Shown piece after piece: positions 9,498 to 16,620 of a stretch of 19,828 nt of DNA. Source of the DNA: Planctomycetota bacterium (lineage in GTDB: Bacteria > Planctomycetota > PUPC01 > JACPCR01); assembly GCA_030740295.1 (NCBI GenBank), contig JASLXP010000719.1, positions 1 to 19,828 on the forward strand, written 5' to 3'. Position 1 is the first letter of the stretch. Each line of letters starts with the position of its first letter. Below the pieces are notes generated by a model. That model was not told the origin of the DNA, made no database searches, and worked only from the letters and a program-made list of their open reading frames with translations. The translations under genes and the position numbers were made by a program.

Positions 9498-10508
9498 ATG
9501 GAATCGACTCTTGACTGTCCGCATACCTTTGAGCCGCCGGAGGTAGCGCCCAGTGGCATGACGCCTCGTGAGAAGTTCATCATGGCCCTCAAGGGCGGGC
9601 AGCCGCCGGGCATCGTGCCGACGTTCGAGCTGGTTTTCTTTCTTACCGAAGAGTTGCTCGGCAAAACCCATCCCAGCCACATGGACTGGTCGGGCTGGGG
9701 GGAGAAGCCCGAGAAAGAGAAAGAAGCCGTTCGGGAGGAGTGTGCGAGAATCTACATCGAATCCGCGGAGGCGCTGGGACACTCAGCCATTTTCCTTCAC
9801 CAGCCGAGCTCTATCGAAGACCATCTGCGGCTGATACAGATCGTACGTGAGATGAGCGGGATGAAGTACTTCCTCATGGTCCACGGTGATGCGACCTACG
9901 CCATCCCGAACGGCCAGCAATACCAAAAGTTCGTTTTTCGGCTGGTCGATGAGCCCGATGTGGTGAAAGCCGAAGCTAACAACAAGGTGGATGCGGCACT
10001 CGAACGCGCCAGGCAATACATCGACGGCGGGTTGGACGGCTTCGCTCTCTGCGCGGACTACTGCTTCAACAAAGGCCCCTTCCTCTCTCCGCCGATGTTT
10101 CGGGAGTTTATCACGCCATTCCTCACACGGCTGGTGCAGGGCCAACGCCAGATGGGCGCCTACGTCATCAAACATACGGACGGCGACATCATGCCAATCC
10201 TTGAAGACCTCATTGAGGGCGAGCCGCACGCGCTCCACTCACTCGATCCCCAGGCAGGAGTGGACATCCGGGAAGTAAAAGAACTGATCGGCGACCGCGT
10301 CTGCCTCATCGGCAACGTCGACTGCGGCCTGATGCAGACCGGCACACCGGATGAAGTTCGGCAGTCAGCCGAATACGCGCTGGAGCACGGCATGCCGGGG
10401 GGCGGCTGTATTTTCTCCACTTCAAACTGCATCTATCCCGGCCTGCCCCTCGAGCGTTACTTTCTCATCCTGGAAGTGTGGAAGGAAAAGGGCTGGCCGG
10501 AACAATGA
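9498..10508 (+). CDS. Uroporphyrinogen decarboxylase (URO-D) family protein, possible corrinoid-type methyltransferase
   Basis: A 336-residue protein with the URO-D fold: TPREKFIMALKG near the start, KHTDGDIMPILEDL in the middle, then SLDPQAGVDI, GDRVCLIGNVDCG and STSNCIYPG. The family includes heme-pathway HemE and cobalamin-linked methyltransferases (MtaA, MtbA, CmuA). MtaA-type enzymes bind zinc through H-x-C and a later Cys; here the corresponding residues read H226-T-D228 and C311, so a modified metal site is possible. The Arg-rich N-terminal signature of true HemE is not evident, and the setting among glycan genes argues against heme synthesis. It is probably cytoplasmic, with no signal peptide. 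ATG 9498 has a weak AGGGA upstream; Met 21 (9558) matches the usual family start better. The 245-base gap before the gene shows no clear promoter. Confidence 0.75.
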   Translation: MESTLDCPHTFEPPEVAPSGMTPREKFIMALKGGQPPGIVPTFELVFFLTEELLGKTHPSHMDWSGWGEKPEKEKEAVREECARIYIESAEALGHSAIFLHQPSSIEDHLRLIQIVREMSGMKYFLMVHGDATYAIPNGQQYQKFVFRLVDEPDVVKAEANNKVDAALERARQYIDGGLDGFALCADYCFNKGPFLSPPMFREFITPFLTRLVQGQRQMGAYVIKHTDGDIMPILEDLIEGEPHALHSLDPQAGVDIREVKELIGDRVCLIGNVDCGLMQTGTPDEVRQSAEYALEHGMPGGGCIFSTSNCIYPGLPLERYFLILEVWKEKGWPEQ

Positions 10509-10514
10509 CGAGGC

Positions 10515-10531
10515 CGCCATAGCTGATGGCG
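10515..10531 (+). terminator. Small hairpin after the URO-D gene
   Basis: CGCCAT, loop AGCTG, ATGGCG form a perfect 6-bp stem 6 bases after the stop codon. No T-tract follows, so strong intrinsic termination is unlikely. The hairpin may still protect the 3' end of the upstream transcript. Confidence 0.25.
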
Positions 10532-10570
10532 TTCGAAACAGATGAAGGGAATCGAACGTGAATCTATAGA

Positions 10571-10575
10571 AGGGA
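10571..10575 (+). promoter_or_regulatory. Shine-Dalgarno that decides the start of the beta-helix gene
   Basis: AGGGA lies 5 bases before ATG 10581 and 8 before ATG 10584. The in-frame ATG at 10542 has no such site, so translation most likely begins at 10581 or 10584. Confidence 0.55.
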
Positions 10576-10580
10576 AGAGA

Positions 10581-12884
10581 ATGATGATGACTCACTCACT
10601 CGCACTGCTCACGGCCAGCGTGTGCGCATCGCTGGACGCTGCGGACCTGCCTGACTTTTCAAAAGCTCAGCCAGGTGAAACGTTGCGCCTGCCGCCGGGG
10701 CGATACGGCGAGCCGATCGTTATCGATGGACTTAAAGGCGAAAGGGACAAGCCGATCCGAATCATTGCCGATCCGGGAGCTGTGCTGTACGGCACGCGGC
10801 GATTGGATGTTGAATGGGAGCGTTGGCGCGACGGCATCTGGCGCGCAAAGCTCGATTTCGACGTCTGGCAGCTCTTCATCGGCGAACGGCTTGTTTACGT
10901 CGCCCGTTGGCCGGATGCCACTTTCGAAGATGGCTCGATCTGGCGCATGACTCAATGCATGCGCAACACGGACCACGGCTGGAACTACCGCAAGAAGGAG
11001 CCGACAGGCAAGACGCGACCGGGTCTCATCTACGACGCTCCGTTTAAGTCGCAGACCGGCCGCGAGTTTCGCGAGGGAGACGGCGATTACGGCGCGCCAA
11101 GCCGACAAGGGCAGTCCCTGGCGGAGAGCGGTAAGGACTTCTCCGGTGCGATGGTGGTGATCAACGGCTATCACTGGATCACCTGGACGCGGCCCGTGCT
11201 CGAGCACGGCAAAGGCTCCGACCACTTCACTTACGACCGGCTGGTCGGCAGGCTCAAAGGTCCACAGTTGGACAAGTTTAAGAATCACGTTGTGTATTAC
11301 ATCCTCGGTCTACCCGCCCTGGACCGACCGAATGAATGGTGGTTCGACTCGGAATCGAAGACCGTCTATCTCATGCCGCCTGATGGAAAGGACCCAAACG
11401 ACCTCGACGTGCGCGGCAAAGCGCGCGACCACGGCATCGTGCTGAGGGATTGCGCTGACCTCAGTATCGAAGGGCTGCACGTCTTCGGCCAGGGCTTCAA
11501 GATCGACAGATCCCAGCGGATACGGTTCGAGGACTGCCGGTTCGATTACCCGGCCACTCATCGCTTCCTGCTGCGCGAGTTCGCCATCACCACGCCGTGG
11601 CGTACCGGCTATGCCAGCGCCTTGTCCCGGACTGACTGCCGGGACGTGGCTTTCGTCAACTGCCGGTTCGCCTACTCCAACGCGCCGCTTTACCTCGCCG
11701 GCGAAGGGACGCGCGTCGAGAATTGCCTGTTCCACGATACCGAATGGGACGTCAACTCATCCGGCGGCTGCGGCACGATCGTTACGGGGAAAGACAGCAT
11801 CATGCGCCGGTGCACGGTCATGCGTTCGGGCAACAGCGAGGGGATCCGTCCCTGCGCCGCCGGCAACACAATCTCGCTCTGCCATCTGACGGACATGGGG
11901 AATCTCCAATACGATGGTGCGGCAATCAACGTGGGCACTGACGTGCACATCGGCTGCCTCGTCGAGAAGAACTGGGCGCACGATTCCAATCGCCAGGGCG
12001 TGCGGTTTGACTACCACGATCGCAACGGAAAAGTCGTCCTGCGGGAGGACGGCAAGATTCACGGAGATGGAGTTTACCTGCGTAACGTCACCTGGAACTG
12101 CCAGCCCAATCAGGTCAAGGGCGACCGGCACATCATCGCCAATAACACGGTAGTCAACTGTACCCTCTTTCCCGATCCCGCTAGAGAACTGATGAACATG
12201 GGTGTCATGGGCTACAAGGCTCTGCACGGCCTGGATTTCAACGAAGAAAGCGTGACCCGGAACAACCTTGCCAACCTGGCCCATCGCTCCTGGGGCATGA
12301 AAGCCCGGAACAAGCCGGACCCATTCCGCGTCCCGGGCATCGTGGACCACAACGTCCGGGAGCGCGGCGCCGCTTACAGGCATTTGCGTGACCCAGTGAA
12401 CTTTGACTTCCGCCCCATCACGGGCTCGCCGCTGGTGGACGGCGGCCAGACCGTAGCCCCCGAAGAAGTAAAGAGCCCCGTCTCGCGTTTCAAGTCCCTT
12501 GATTTCGCAGGCAAGGCGCCCGACATCGGGGCCTACGAGCATGGAGACAAACGCTACTGGATACCCGGCTACCAGTATCCACACGCCTCGACGCCCGTTC
12601 CTCCGGACGGTTCAACGACCGTGAAGCCCAACGCCGACCTGATGTTCCTCGAAGGCTACAAGGCGAAGAAACACATCCTCTACTTCGGCACCGCACTCGA
12701 CGGCCTGGAAAGAAAGCAGGAGATGACTGACACGAACATCTTCACACCGGAGAAACTGGAACCCGGCCGGACTTATTTCTGGCGAGTCGATGCCATCAGC
12801 GATGATGGGGGCGTGGTCGAAGGCCCGGCCTGGCGGTTTACGGTAGAGACGTCGAGAAACACCCCTGCGGGGGACCAAAAGTAG
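10581..12884 (+). CDS. Exported right-handed parallel beta-helix protein with fibronectin-III-like C-terminus
   Basis: A 767-residue protein. ATG 10581 is preferred for its Shine-Dalgarno; ATG 10542 would add 13 residues including Lys/Arg, which could supply the positive n-region that the short leader MMMTHSLALLTASVCASLDA lacks. The mature part opens with a beta-helix cap typical of pectate-lyase-like proteins (PGETLRLPPGRYGEPIVIDG). Residues about 260-620 contain repeating short strands (LRDCADLSIEGLHVFGQGF, FEDCRFDYP, VENCLFHDTEW, NWAHDSNRQGVRFDYHDRNG). DIGAYEHGD ends the helix. Residues about 660-760 look fibronectin-III-like (STPVPPDGSTTVKPNADLMF, GRTYFWRVDAISDDGG). The fold is common to polysaccharide lyases and GH28-like enzymes, but no family-specific catalytic set was identified, so the function is a glycan-active enzyme or binding protein by context. 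The gene ends next to the remnant on the opposite strand. Confidence 0.75.
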   Translation: MMMTHSLALLTASVCASLDAADLPDFSKAQPGETLRLPPGRYGEPIVIDGLKGERDKPIRIIADPGAVLYGTRRLDVEWERWRDGIWRAKLDFDVWQLFIGERLVYVARWPDATFEDGSIWRMTQCMRNTDHGWNYRKKEPTGKTRPGLIYDAPFKSQTGREFREGDGDYGAPSRQGQSLAESGKDFSGAMVVINGYHWITWTRPVLEHGKGSDHFTYDRLVGRLKGPQLDKFKNHVVYYILGLPALDRPNEWWFDSESKTVYLMPPDGKDPNDLDVRGKARDHGIVLRDCADLSIEGLHVFGQGFKIDRSQRIRFEDCRFDYPATHRFLLREFAITTPWRTGYASALSRTDCRDVAFVNCRFAYSNAPLYLAGEGTRVENCLFHDTEWDVNSSGGCGTIVTGKDSIMRRCTVMRSGNSEGIRPCAAGNTISLCHLTDMGNLQYDGAAINVGTDVHIGCLVEKNWAHDSNRQGVRFDYHDRNGKVVLREDGKIHGDGVYLRNVTWNCQPNQVKGDRHIIANNTVVNCTLFPDPARELMNMGVMGYKALHGLDFNEESVTRNNLANLAHRSWGMKARNKPDPFRVPGIVDHNVRERGAAYRHLRDPVNFDFRPITGSPLVDGGQTVAPEEVKSPVSRFKSLDFAGKAPDIGAYEHGDKRYWIPGYQYPHASTPVPPDGSTTVKPNADLMFLEGYKAKKHILYFGTALDGLERKQEMTDTNIFTPEKLEPGRTYFWRVDAISDDGGVVEGPAWRFTVETSRNTPAGDQK

Positions 12885-12937
12885 GAGTCACACCAGCTCG
12901 ATTGATGATCAGGACTCGCACGTGGGGCGGCCATCCC

Positions 12938-13095
12938 AGCAAGCTCACTGAGATGATCAGTCCGTTAACCGCGCCCAGGGCCGAAATGCAGACGACCACG
13001 GCGATCGTGCGGACCGCCATCGTCGGGAGCACCGATGATGATGCCTGCGATGATGCAGACCGCGACAGCTCTCGCTTGGGGGCCATGTCCATCAT
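12938..13095 (-). pseudogene. Probable remnant of an APC-family amino-acid permease
   Basis: On the minus strand an ATG at 13095 overlaps the TGA of the O-methyltransferase (TGATG). The reading begins MMDMAPKRELS, like the cytoplasmic N-terminus of APC permeases. A shift of one base near 13060 gives VCIIAGIIIGA, the usual first membrane segment (family form close to aIIIGaGIF). Back in the original frame, AVRTIAVVVCISALGAVNGL resembles a mid-protein permease helix with the GavNG motif. A full permease has about 250 residues between these segments; here there are about a dozen. The best reading is a gene with one frameshift and a large internal deletion, truncated against the 3' end of the beta-helix gene. 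It was probably once cotranslated with the O-methyltransferase. Family recognition is from memory of motifs, so confidence is moderate. Confidence 0.4.
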
Positions 13096-13769
13096 CAACG
13101 CTTCTTCATGGAGACGCTGATGCCGGAGGCCCGCAGATTCACCAGCAATGTGTCCAACTCCGTGCTCGTGGTGATGGCCTTGACGTACCGCGGGTCGGCC
13201 ATCCGCGGGTCGATGTTGTGCGCCACTATGAGCCCTCCCGCCCGGACCTTGGGCAGCAGCTTCTGGAGGTAGTCGATGTAGCCCTTCTTGTCCGCGTCGA
13301 GGAACAGGATGTCGATCGGGCCCGCCAGGTCCTTAACCTTCTCATGGGCGTCGCCAAGAACGAGTGTCACTATGTCTGCGACGCCGGCCTTCTCGAAGTT
13401 GGACTCGGCGAGCTTGGCCCGTTTGGAGTCGATCTCGTACGTTGTCAGCTTGCCGCCGGTTCGGATGAGCGCCAGGCAGAACCAAATGGCCGAATAGCCT
13501 TGAGACGTGCCGATTTCGACGACGTGTTTCGCCTGCATTGACTCGGCCAGGATGCGTAGGAGACGCCCGTCGTCCATCGGCACGCTCATCATCCCCTTTC
13601 GGCCCTGCATACCGGCGAGAACGTCGAGGATCCTCTTCTCCGCGTCGTCCTTTGCCGTCGGCTTGCTCTTGAAACTCCACTTCTGCCAACGCATCTGCCC
13701 CTGCTGCGCCAGCAGGTTCCCTGATGCCAGGGAGGTTATGAATACGGTGAGAATTGCTTTCTTCCACAT
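13095..13769 (-). CDS. Exported class I O-methyltransferase (COMT-like)
   Basis: A 224-residue protein read leftwards from ATG 13769, which follows AAGGAG on the same strand. The open frame extends 43 codons upstream, but that part has no Shine-Dalgarno and no family resemblance. Residues 1-22 form a signal peptide (MWKKAILTVFITSLASGNLLA before QQG). The rest is a short SAM-dependent O-methyltransferase: substrate lid MMSVPMDDGRLLRILAES, SAM motif I VVEIGTSQGYSA (E85-G91), acidic YEID (E112), LVLGDAHE, and DILFLDADKKGY (D158, D160), which in COMT-type enzymes binds metal. The next ligand position reads AHN (H184-N185) where many members have DN. SAM is normally cytoplasmic, so secretion is odd. 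The only minus-strand gene here, it is divergent from the DUF4838 gene and was probably once followed by a permease. Confidence 0.8.
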   Translation of the reverse strand: MWKKAILTVFITSLASGNLLAQQGQMRWQKWSFKSKPTAKDDAEKRILDVLAGMQGRKGMMSVPMDDGRLLRILAESMQAKHVVEIGTSQGYSAIWFCLALIRTGGKLTTYEIDSKRAKLAESNFEKAGVADIVTLVLGDAHEKVKDLAGPIDILFLDADKKGYIDYLQKLLPKVRAGGLIVAHNIDPRMADPRYVKAITTSTELDTLLVNLRASGISVSMKKR

Positions 13770-13776
13770 TGTCTTG

Positions 13777-13782
13777 CTCCTT
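13777..13782 (-). promoter_or_regulatory. Shine-Dalgarno of the exported O-methyltransferase
   Basis: Read on the minus strand, AAGGAG lies 7 bases before ATG 13769. It fixes the start so that the protein begins directly with a signal peptide, and it rules out the longer open frame. Confidence 0.7.
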
Positions 13783-14082
13783 CGTTTAGGGTTGTGTTGT
13801 GTCAGGGATGTGTTGTATGGCTCGTCGCTGGTCAGGCGGTTTCCAGATGGGGCGCCCCGGAGGGTGAGATAACCCCCGATGCCCCGCTGCCGATTCACTC
13901 AGGGTCTTCAGGCTGGCATACCCGGAAGCGACTTATATGTTATCTGCCCGTTATGTAAGGGACCCTAACGTGCTCCGCAAGGAGGGGATGGTCATTCATG
14001 TCTGTGGGGTCACTAAGACACAGTTCGATAAGAGCCCGGGCAAGTCTGAACAGGTGGGCAGGCCGATTCTGAAACTTTCTTG

Positions 14083-14088
14083 AAGGAG
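14083..14088 (+). promoter_or_regulatory. Shine-Dalgarno supporting a GTG start for the DUF4838 gene
   Basis: AAGGAG stands 5 bases before GTG 14094 and 17 before the next in-frame ATG (14106). The spacing favours GTG initiation. Confidence 0.65.
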
Positions 14089-14093
14089 ATCTT

Positions 14094-16340
14094 GTGACCG
14101 ATTGCATGCATACGAAGGCTGTTTGCGTTTTCAGCCTGGTGTTGATCCTTGTTCCTGCGGGACTTTTTGCTGAGGAATCCGTTGACCTCGTCAGGGATGG
14201 GCAGCCGGCAGCGATGATTGTGGTTGATGCGCAGGCGCCTGGGATGGTTCGGGACGCGGCGGCATTGTTGCAGAGGGTCATCGAGCAGAGCAGCGGGGCG
14301 AAGCTGGCTATTGTCCAGCCCGGGGCTGAAGGGACGGACAGATCGATTCTCCGCCTGACATCCAATCCCGGTGATCGCAAACTCGATAAGGACGGTTTTG
14401 TCTTCACCTCTCCACAGGCGAACCGGATTGAGATTGTCGGTGGCTCGGAACACGGAACGCTGTTCGGGACACAGGATTTTCTCGAGCGCTACCTGGGCGT
14501 TCGGTGGCTTCTGCCGGGCGATATCGGCGAGCACATTCCGAAGCACACGACGATCACTGTCCCGCGGCAGGAAGTAAAGCAAGAGCCGGCTTTTTTCAGC
14601 CGACAGCTCAGCGGGAGTTCTTTCAGGGATAAGGAGATTTCCACCTTCCTCCTTCGGCAGCGGATGCACGGGCGCATGCGGTTTCACCACAACCTGCTGC
14701 ACCTTTACCCGGTCTCGAAGTATGCGAAGACTCGTCCCGAGTTTTACCCCGTATTGAATGGTAAGCGATACGCGCCGAAGAGTAACAGCGATTACCGGTG
14801 GCAGCCGAACCTGAGTGCCGAGGGCATTGTCGAGGAAGGCGTAAAAAATATCTGCGAGTTCTTCGAAAAGCATCCGGACGCGGAATCCTACTCGCTGGGC
14901 ATGAACGATTCCCACGCGTGGGATGATTCGGTCACGAAAGCCGAGGAGGCGAAGCGCAATTCGATCAGCCAGATTGATCTGTCCGATTATTTCTTCGACT
15001 GGGCTAACAAAATCGCGGACGGCGTGCTGGCCAAGTACCCGGATAAATGGTTTGGCTGCCTGGCGTACAACGAGGTGACCGATCCCCCAGCGCATGTGGG
15101 TCTCAATTCGCGCATCCTTCCTTACGTGTGCATCGATCGAATGTATTGGGCCGACTGGAGACAGCGGCGGCGTGACGTGGCCCGCACGAAAGCATGGATG
15201 AAAGTAGCACGGAAGTTGGCGTGGTACGACTACATCTACGGTGACCAGTTCTACAAAGTGCCCCGTTTCTACCCGCACCTGATGGGCAAATATGTTCGTT
15301 TCGCTCACGAACAGGGAGTGGTCGCCTATTACGCCGAGGCATACCCCATGCCGGAATGGACGGAAGGTCCGAAGCTCTACGTGTTCCTTCGCCTGCTCTG
15401 GAATCCTTTTCTCGATGTCGATGCGACCCTGGATGAGTGGTATCGCACCACCGTGGGAGACCGGGCCGCACCGCACCTCGCCAGGTATTACGAGTTCTGG
15501 GAAAAGTTCTGGACGAAGCGTGTGCCTCGCACCGAGTGGTTCAAGGAGAGTGCGAAAGCGACCTGTTACCTGCATTTCAACAAGGCCGATTACCTCGAGA
15601 AGATTCGGATCGGGGAGGACGAGTATCTGGATGGCCTGATTGAGAAGGTGGTCGATCTGTCCGAAAGCCCTGAACAGAAAAAGCGAGCCGCGTTCATTCA
15701 GAAAGGCTGGGAGAGCGTTCGTGCCGAGATGTCGACCTATCTCGAAATCCAGAAGCTCGTGAAAAACGGGCCGTCGGCCGGCACGAAGATCGAGCACGCT
15801 TTCAGCAGCGACTTTGAAACTGAAAAGAGCGCGGGACTGCCCGCGGCAGGATCACGTGACGACTGGAAGAGCGCCGGCATGCCCAAAGGCTGGGGACACT
15901 GGCAGCGCTCCAGCAGCCACGCCACATTCGGTTGGGACCGGCGAACGGGGAGCGAAAGTCGCGGCTCCCTATTGCTCGATGCTTCCGGCAGCGAAGGCCA
16001 GCCCCTCTGCTTCCTCCGCACGGCCACCGTCGAGCCGCAGACGCTCTACCGCGTCACCTGCGACATCCGCACTGCGGACACAGATAAAGACGCCAGCATC
16101 GGCATCACCATCAAGTGGCAGGACAAAAACGGCAAGTGGTCAACCCGGCACGCCACCGTCGATCAGCATCTGGAGAAACCAACTCGCGGCCGGTGGAAAC
16201 CCGTCGTCGGCTTCGTACGCACCCCCGCCATGGAAGAACCACGCCTGGTTTACATGCTCCTGGTCGAGCGCACCAAGAAAGGCCGCATCTGGTTCGACAA
16301 CGTGGAGCTGAGCCGATTGAACAAAGGTGAGGCTGAGTAG
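14094..16340 (+). CDS. Exported DUF4838 protein (GH67-like N-terminal region) with C-terminal beta-sandwich module
   Basis: A 748-residue protein starting at GTG 14094. Residues 1-26 form a signal peptide ending PAGLFA before EES. Residues about 30-160 form an alpha/beta domain like the N-terminal domain of GH67/GH20 enzymes (AAALLQRVIEQSSGAKLAI, DGFVFTS, GTLFGTQDFLERYLGVRWLL, PGDIGEHIP). The DUF4838 core follows to about 560 (MRFHHNLLHLYPVSKY, RPEFYPVLNGKRY, SLGMNDSHAWD, WFGCLAYNEVTDPP, VVAYYAEAYPMPEWTEGPKLY). Residues about 569-745 look like a carbohydrate-binding beta-sandwich (LYRVTCDIRTAD, KGRIWFDNVELSRL). DUF4838 proteins are common in glycan-degrading loci of this kind of organism; a glycosidase activity is likely by fold but unproven. 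A large inverted repeat about 80 bases downstream may form its transcript end. Confidence 0.8.
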   Translation: MTDCMHTKAVCVFSLVLILVPAGLFAEESVDLVRDGQPAAMIVVDAQAPGMVRDAAALLQRVIEQSSGAKLAIVQPGAEGTDRSILRLTSNPGDRKLDKDGFVFTSPQANRIEIVGGSEHGTLFGTQDFLERYLGVRWLLPGDIGEHIPKHTTITVPRQEVKQEPAFFSRQLSGSSFRDKEISTFLLRQRMHGRMRFHHNLLHLYPVSKYAKTRPEFYPVLNGKRYAPKSNSDYRWQPNLSAEGIVEEGVKNICEFFEKHPDAESYSLGMNDSHAWDDSVTKAEEAKRNSISQIDLSDYFFDWANKIADGVLAKYPDKWFGCLAYNEVTDPPAHVGLNSRILPYVCIDRMYWADWRQRRRDVARTKAWMKVARKLAWYDYIYGDQFYKVPRFYPHLMGKYVRFAHEQGVVAYYAEAYPMPEWTEGPKLYVFLRLLWNPFLDVDATLDEWYRTTVGDRAAPHLARYYEFWEKFWTKRVPRTEWFKESAKATCYLHFNKADYLEKIRIGEDEYLDGLIEKVVDLSESPEQKKRAAFIQKGWESVRAEMSTYLEIQKLVKNGPSAGTKIEHAFSSDFETEKSAGLPAAGSRDDWKSAGMPKGWGHWQRSSSHATFGWDRRTGSESRGSLLLDASGSEGQPLCFLRTATVEPQTLYRVTCDIRTADTDKDASIGITIKWQDKNGKWSTRHATVDQHLEKPTRGRWKPVVGFVRTPAMEEPRLVYMLLVERTKKGRIWFDNVELSRLNKGEAE

Positions 16341-16418
16341 CCTCTGCACATCGTGGCTGCACCGGATGTAAATCCCCGGCCTTCTCTGATCCTAATGCGC
16401 TAGATTCTTCACAGTCTG

Positions 16419-16537
16419 AAAGGAATTGTGGAATTGGGAAATCGGTAAACGGAGACCGGTGTTGCTGTAGCATCGGCCCACTAGCATCGAAGCATAAAGA
16501 ATCCGTTTTCCGGTTTCCTAATTCCCCCAATTCCTTT
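16419..16537. repeat. Large imperfect inverted repeat (35/36-base arms, 48-base loop)
   Basis: The left arm is 16419-16453 and the right arm 16502-16537. Aligned as reverse complements, 31 of 36 positions match, with four substitutions and one indel. Two of the four substitutions would be G-U wobbles in RNA. Each arm holds two GGAATT (or AATTCC) units. The loop contains TAGCATCG twice (16468 and 16482). A T-rich stretch follows the right arm (CCTTTTCTTTCC), so the structure could end transcription of the DUF4838 gene. It could also be a MITE-like or other dispersed palindromic element. The rest of the 280-base gap (16341-16620) shows no gene. Confidence 0.75.
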
Positions 16538-16620
16538 TCTTTCCATCAAGCATAAAGCACAAGGCCTCTTTATTTGGCCAGTCACGTAGTTTTCTCACGC
16601 AGTAGGACTAAATCGTCATT

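Larger units (their letters stand above)
13770..14093. promoter_or_regulatory. Divergent intergenic region, probable promoter region for both flanking genes
   Basis: This 324-base gap lies between divergently transcribed genes, so at least one promoter is expected here. Visible elements are: an AT-rich patch around 13931-13958 with GTTAT repeated 11 bases apart (13939 and 13950); the palindrome AGGGACCCT (13958-13966); a hairpin with TGTCTGTG and CAC-TA-AGACA arms (13999-14020); and TGTGTTGT repeated at 13793 and 13809. On the minus strand TTACAT and TATAAG stand 15 bases apart, a weak promoter-like pair. No coding sequence and no recognised operator were found. Confidence 0.35.

Noticed and set aside
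13793..13816. TGTGTTGT repeated twice, considered as a CRISPR-like or tandem array
   Set aside because: There are only two 8-base copies with no further units. No CRISPR array is visible anywhere in the window.
13770..13898. N-terminal extension of the O-methyltransferase by 43 residues
   Set aside because: The extension lacks a Shine-Dalgarno and would bury a clear signal peptide. ATG 13769 has AAGGAG at the right distance.
14013..15797. A 594-codon open frame on the minus strand, antisense to the DUF4838 gene
   Set aside because: It has no recognisable domain, is fully antisense to a gene with clear family motifs and a good Shine-Dalgarno, and such frames are expected in GC-rich coding DNA.
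16551..16586. GGCC-TCTTTATTT-GGCC considered as a terminator hairpin
   Set aside because: The stem is only 4 bp, made of a self-complementary word, and it lies just upstream of the GH117-like gene; it is probably chance.
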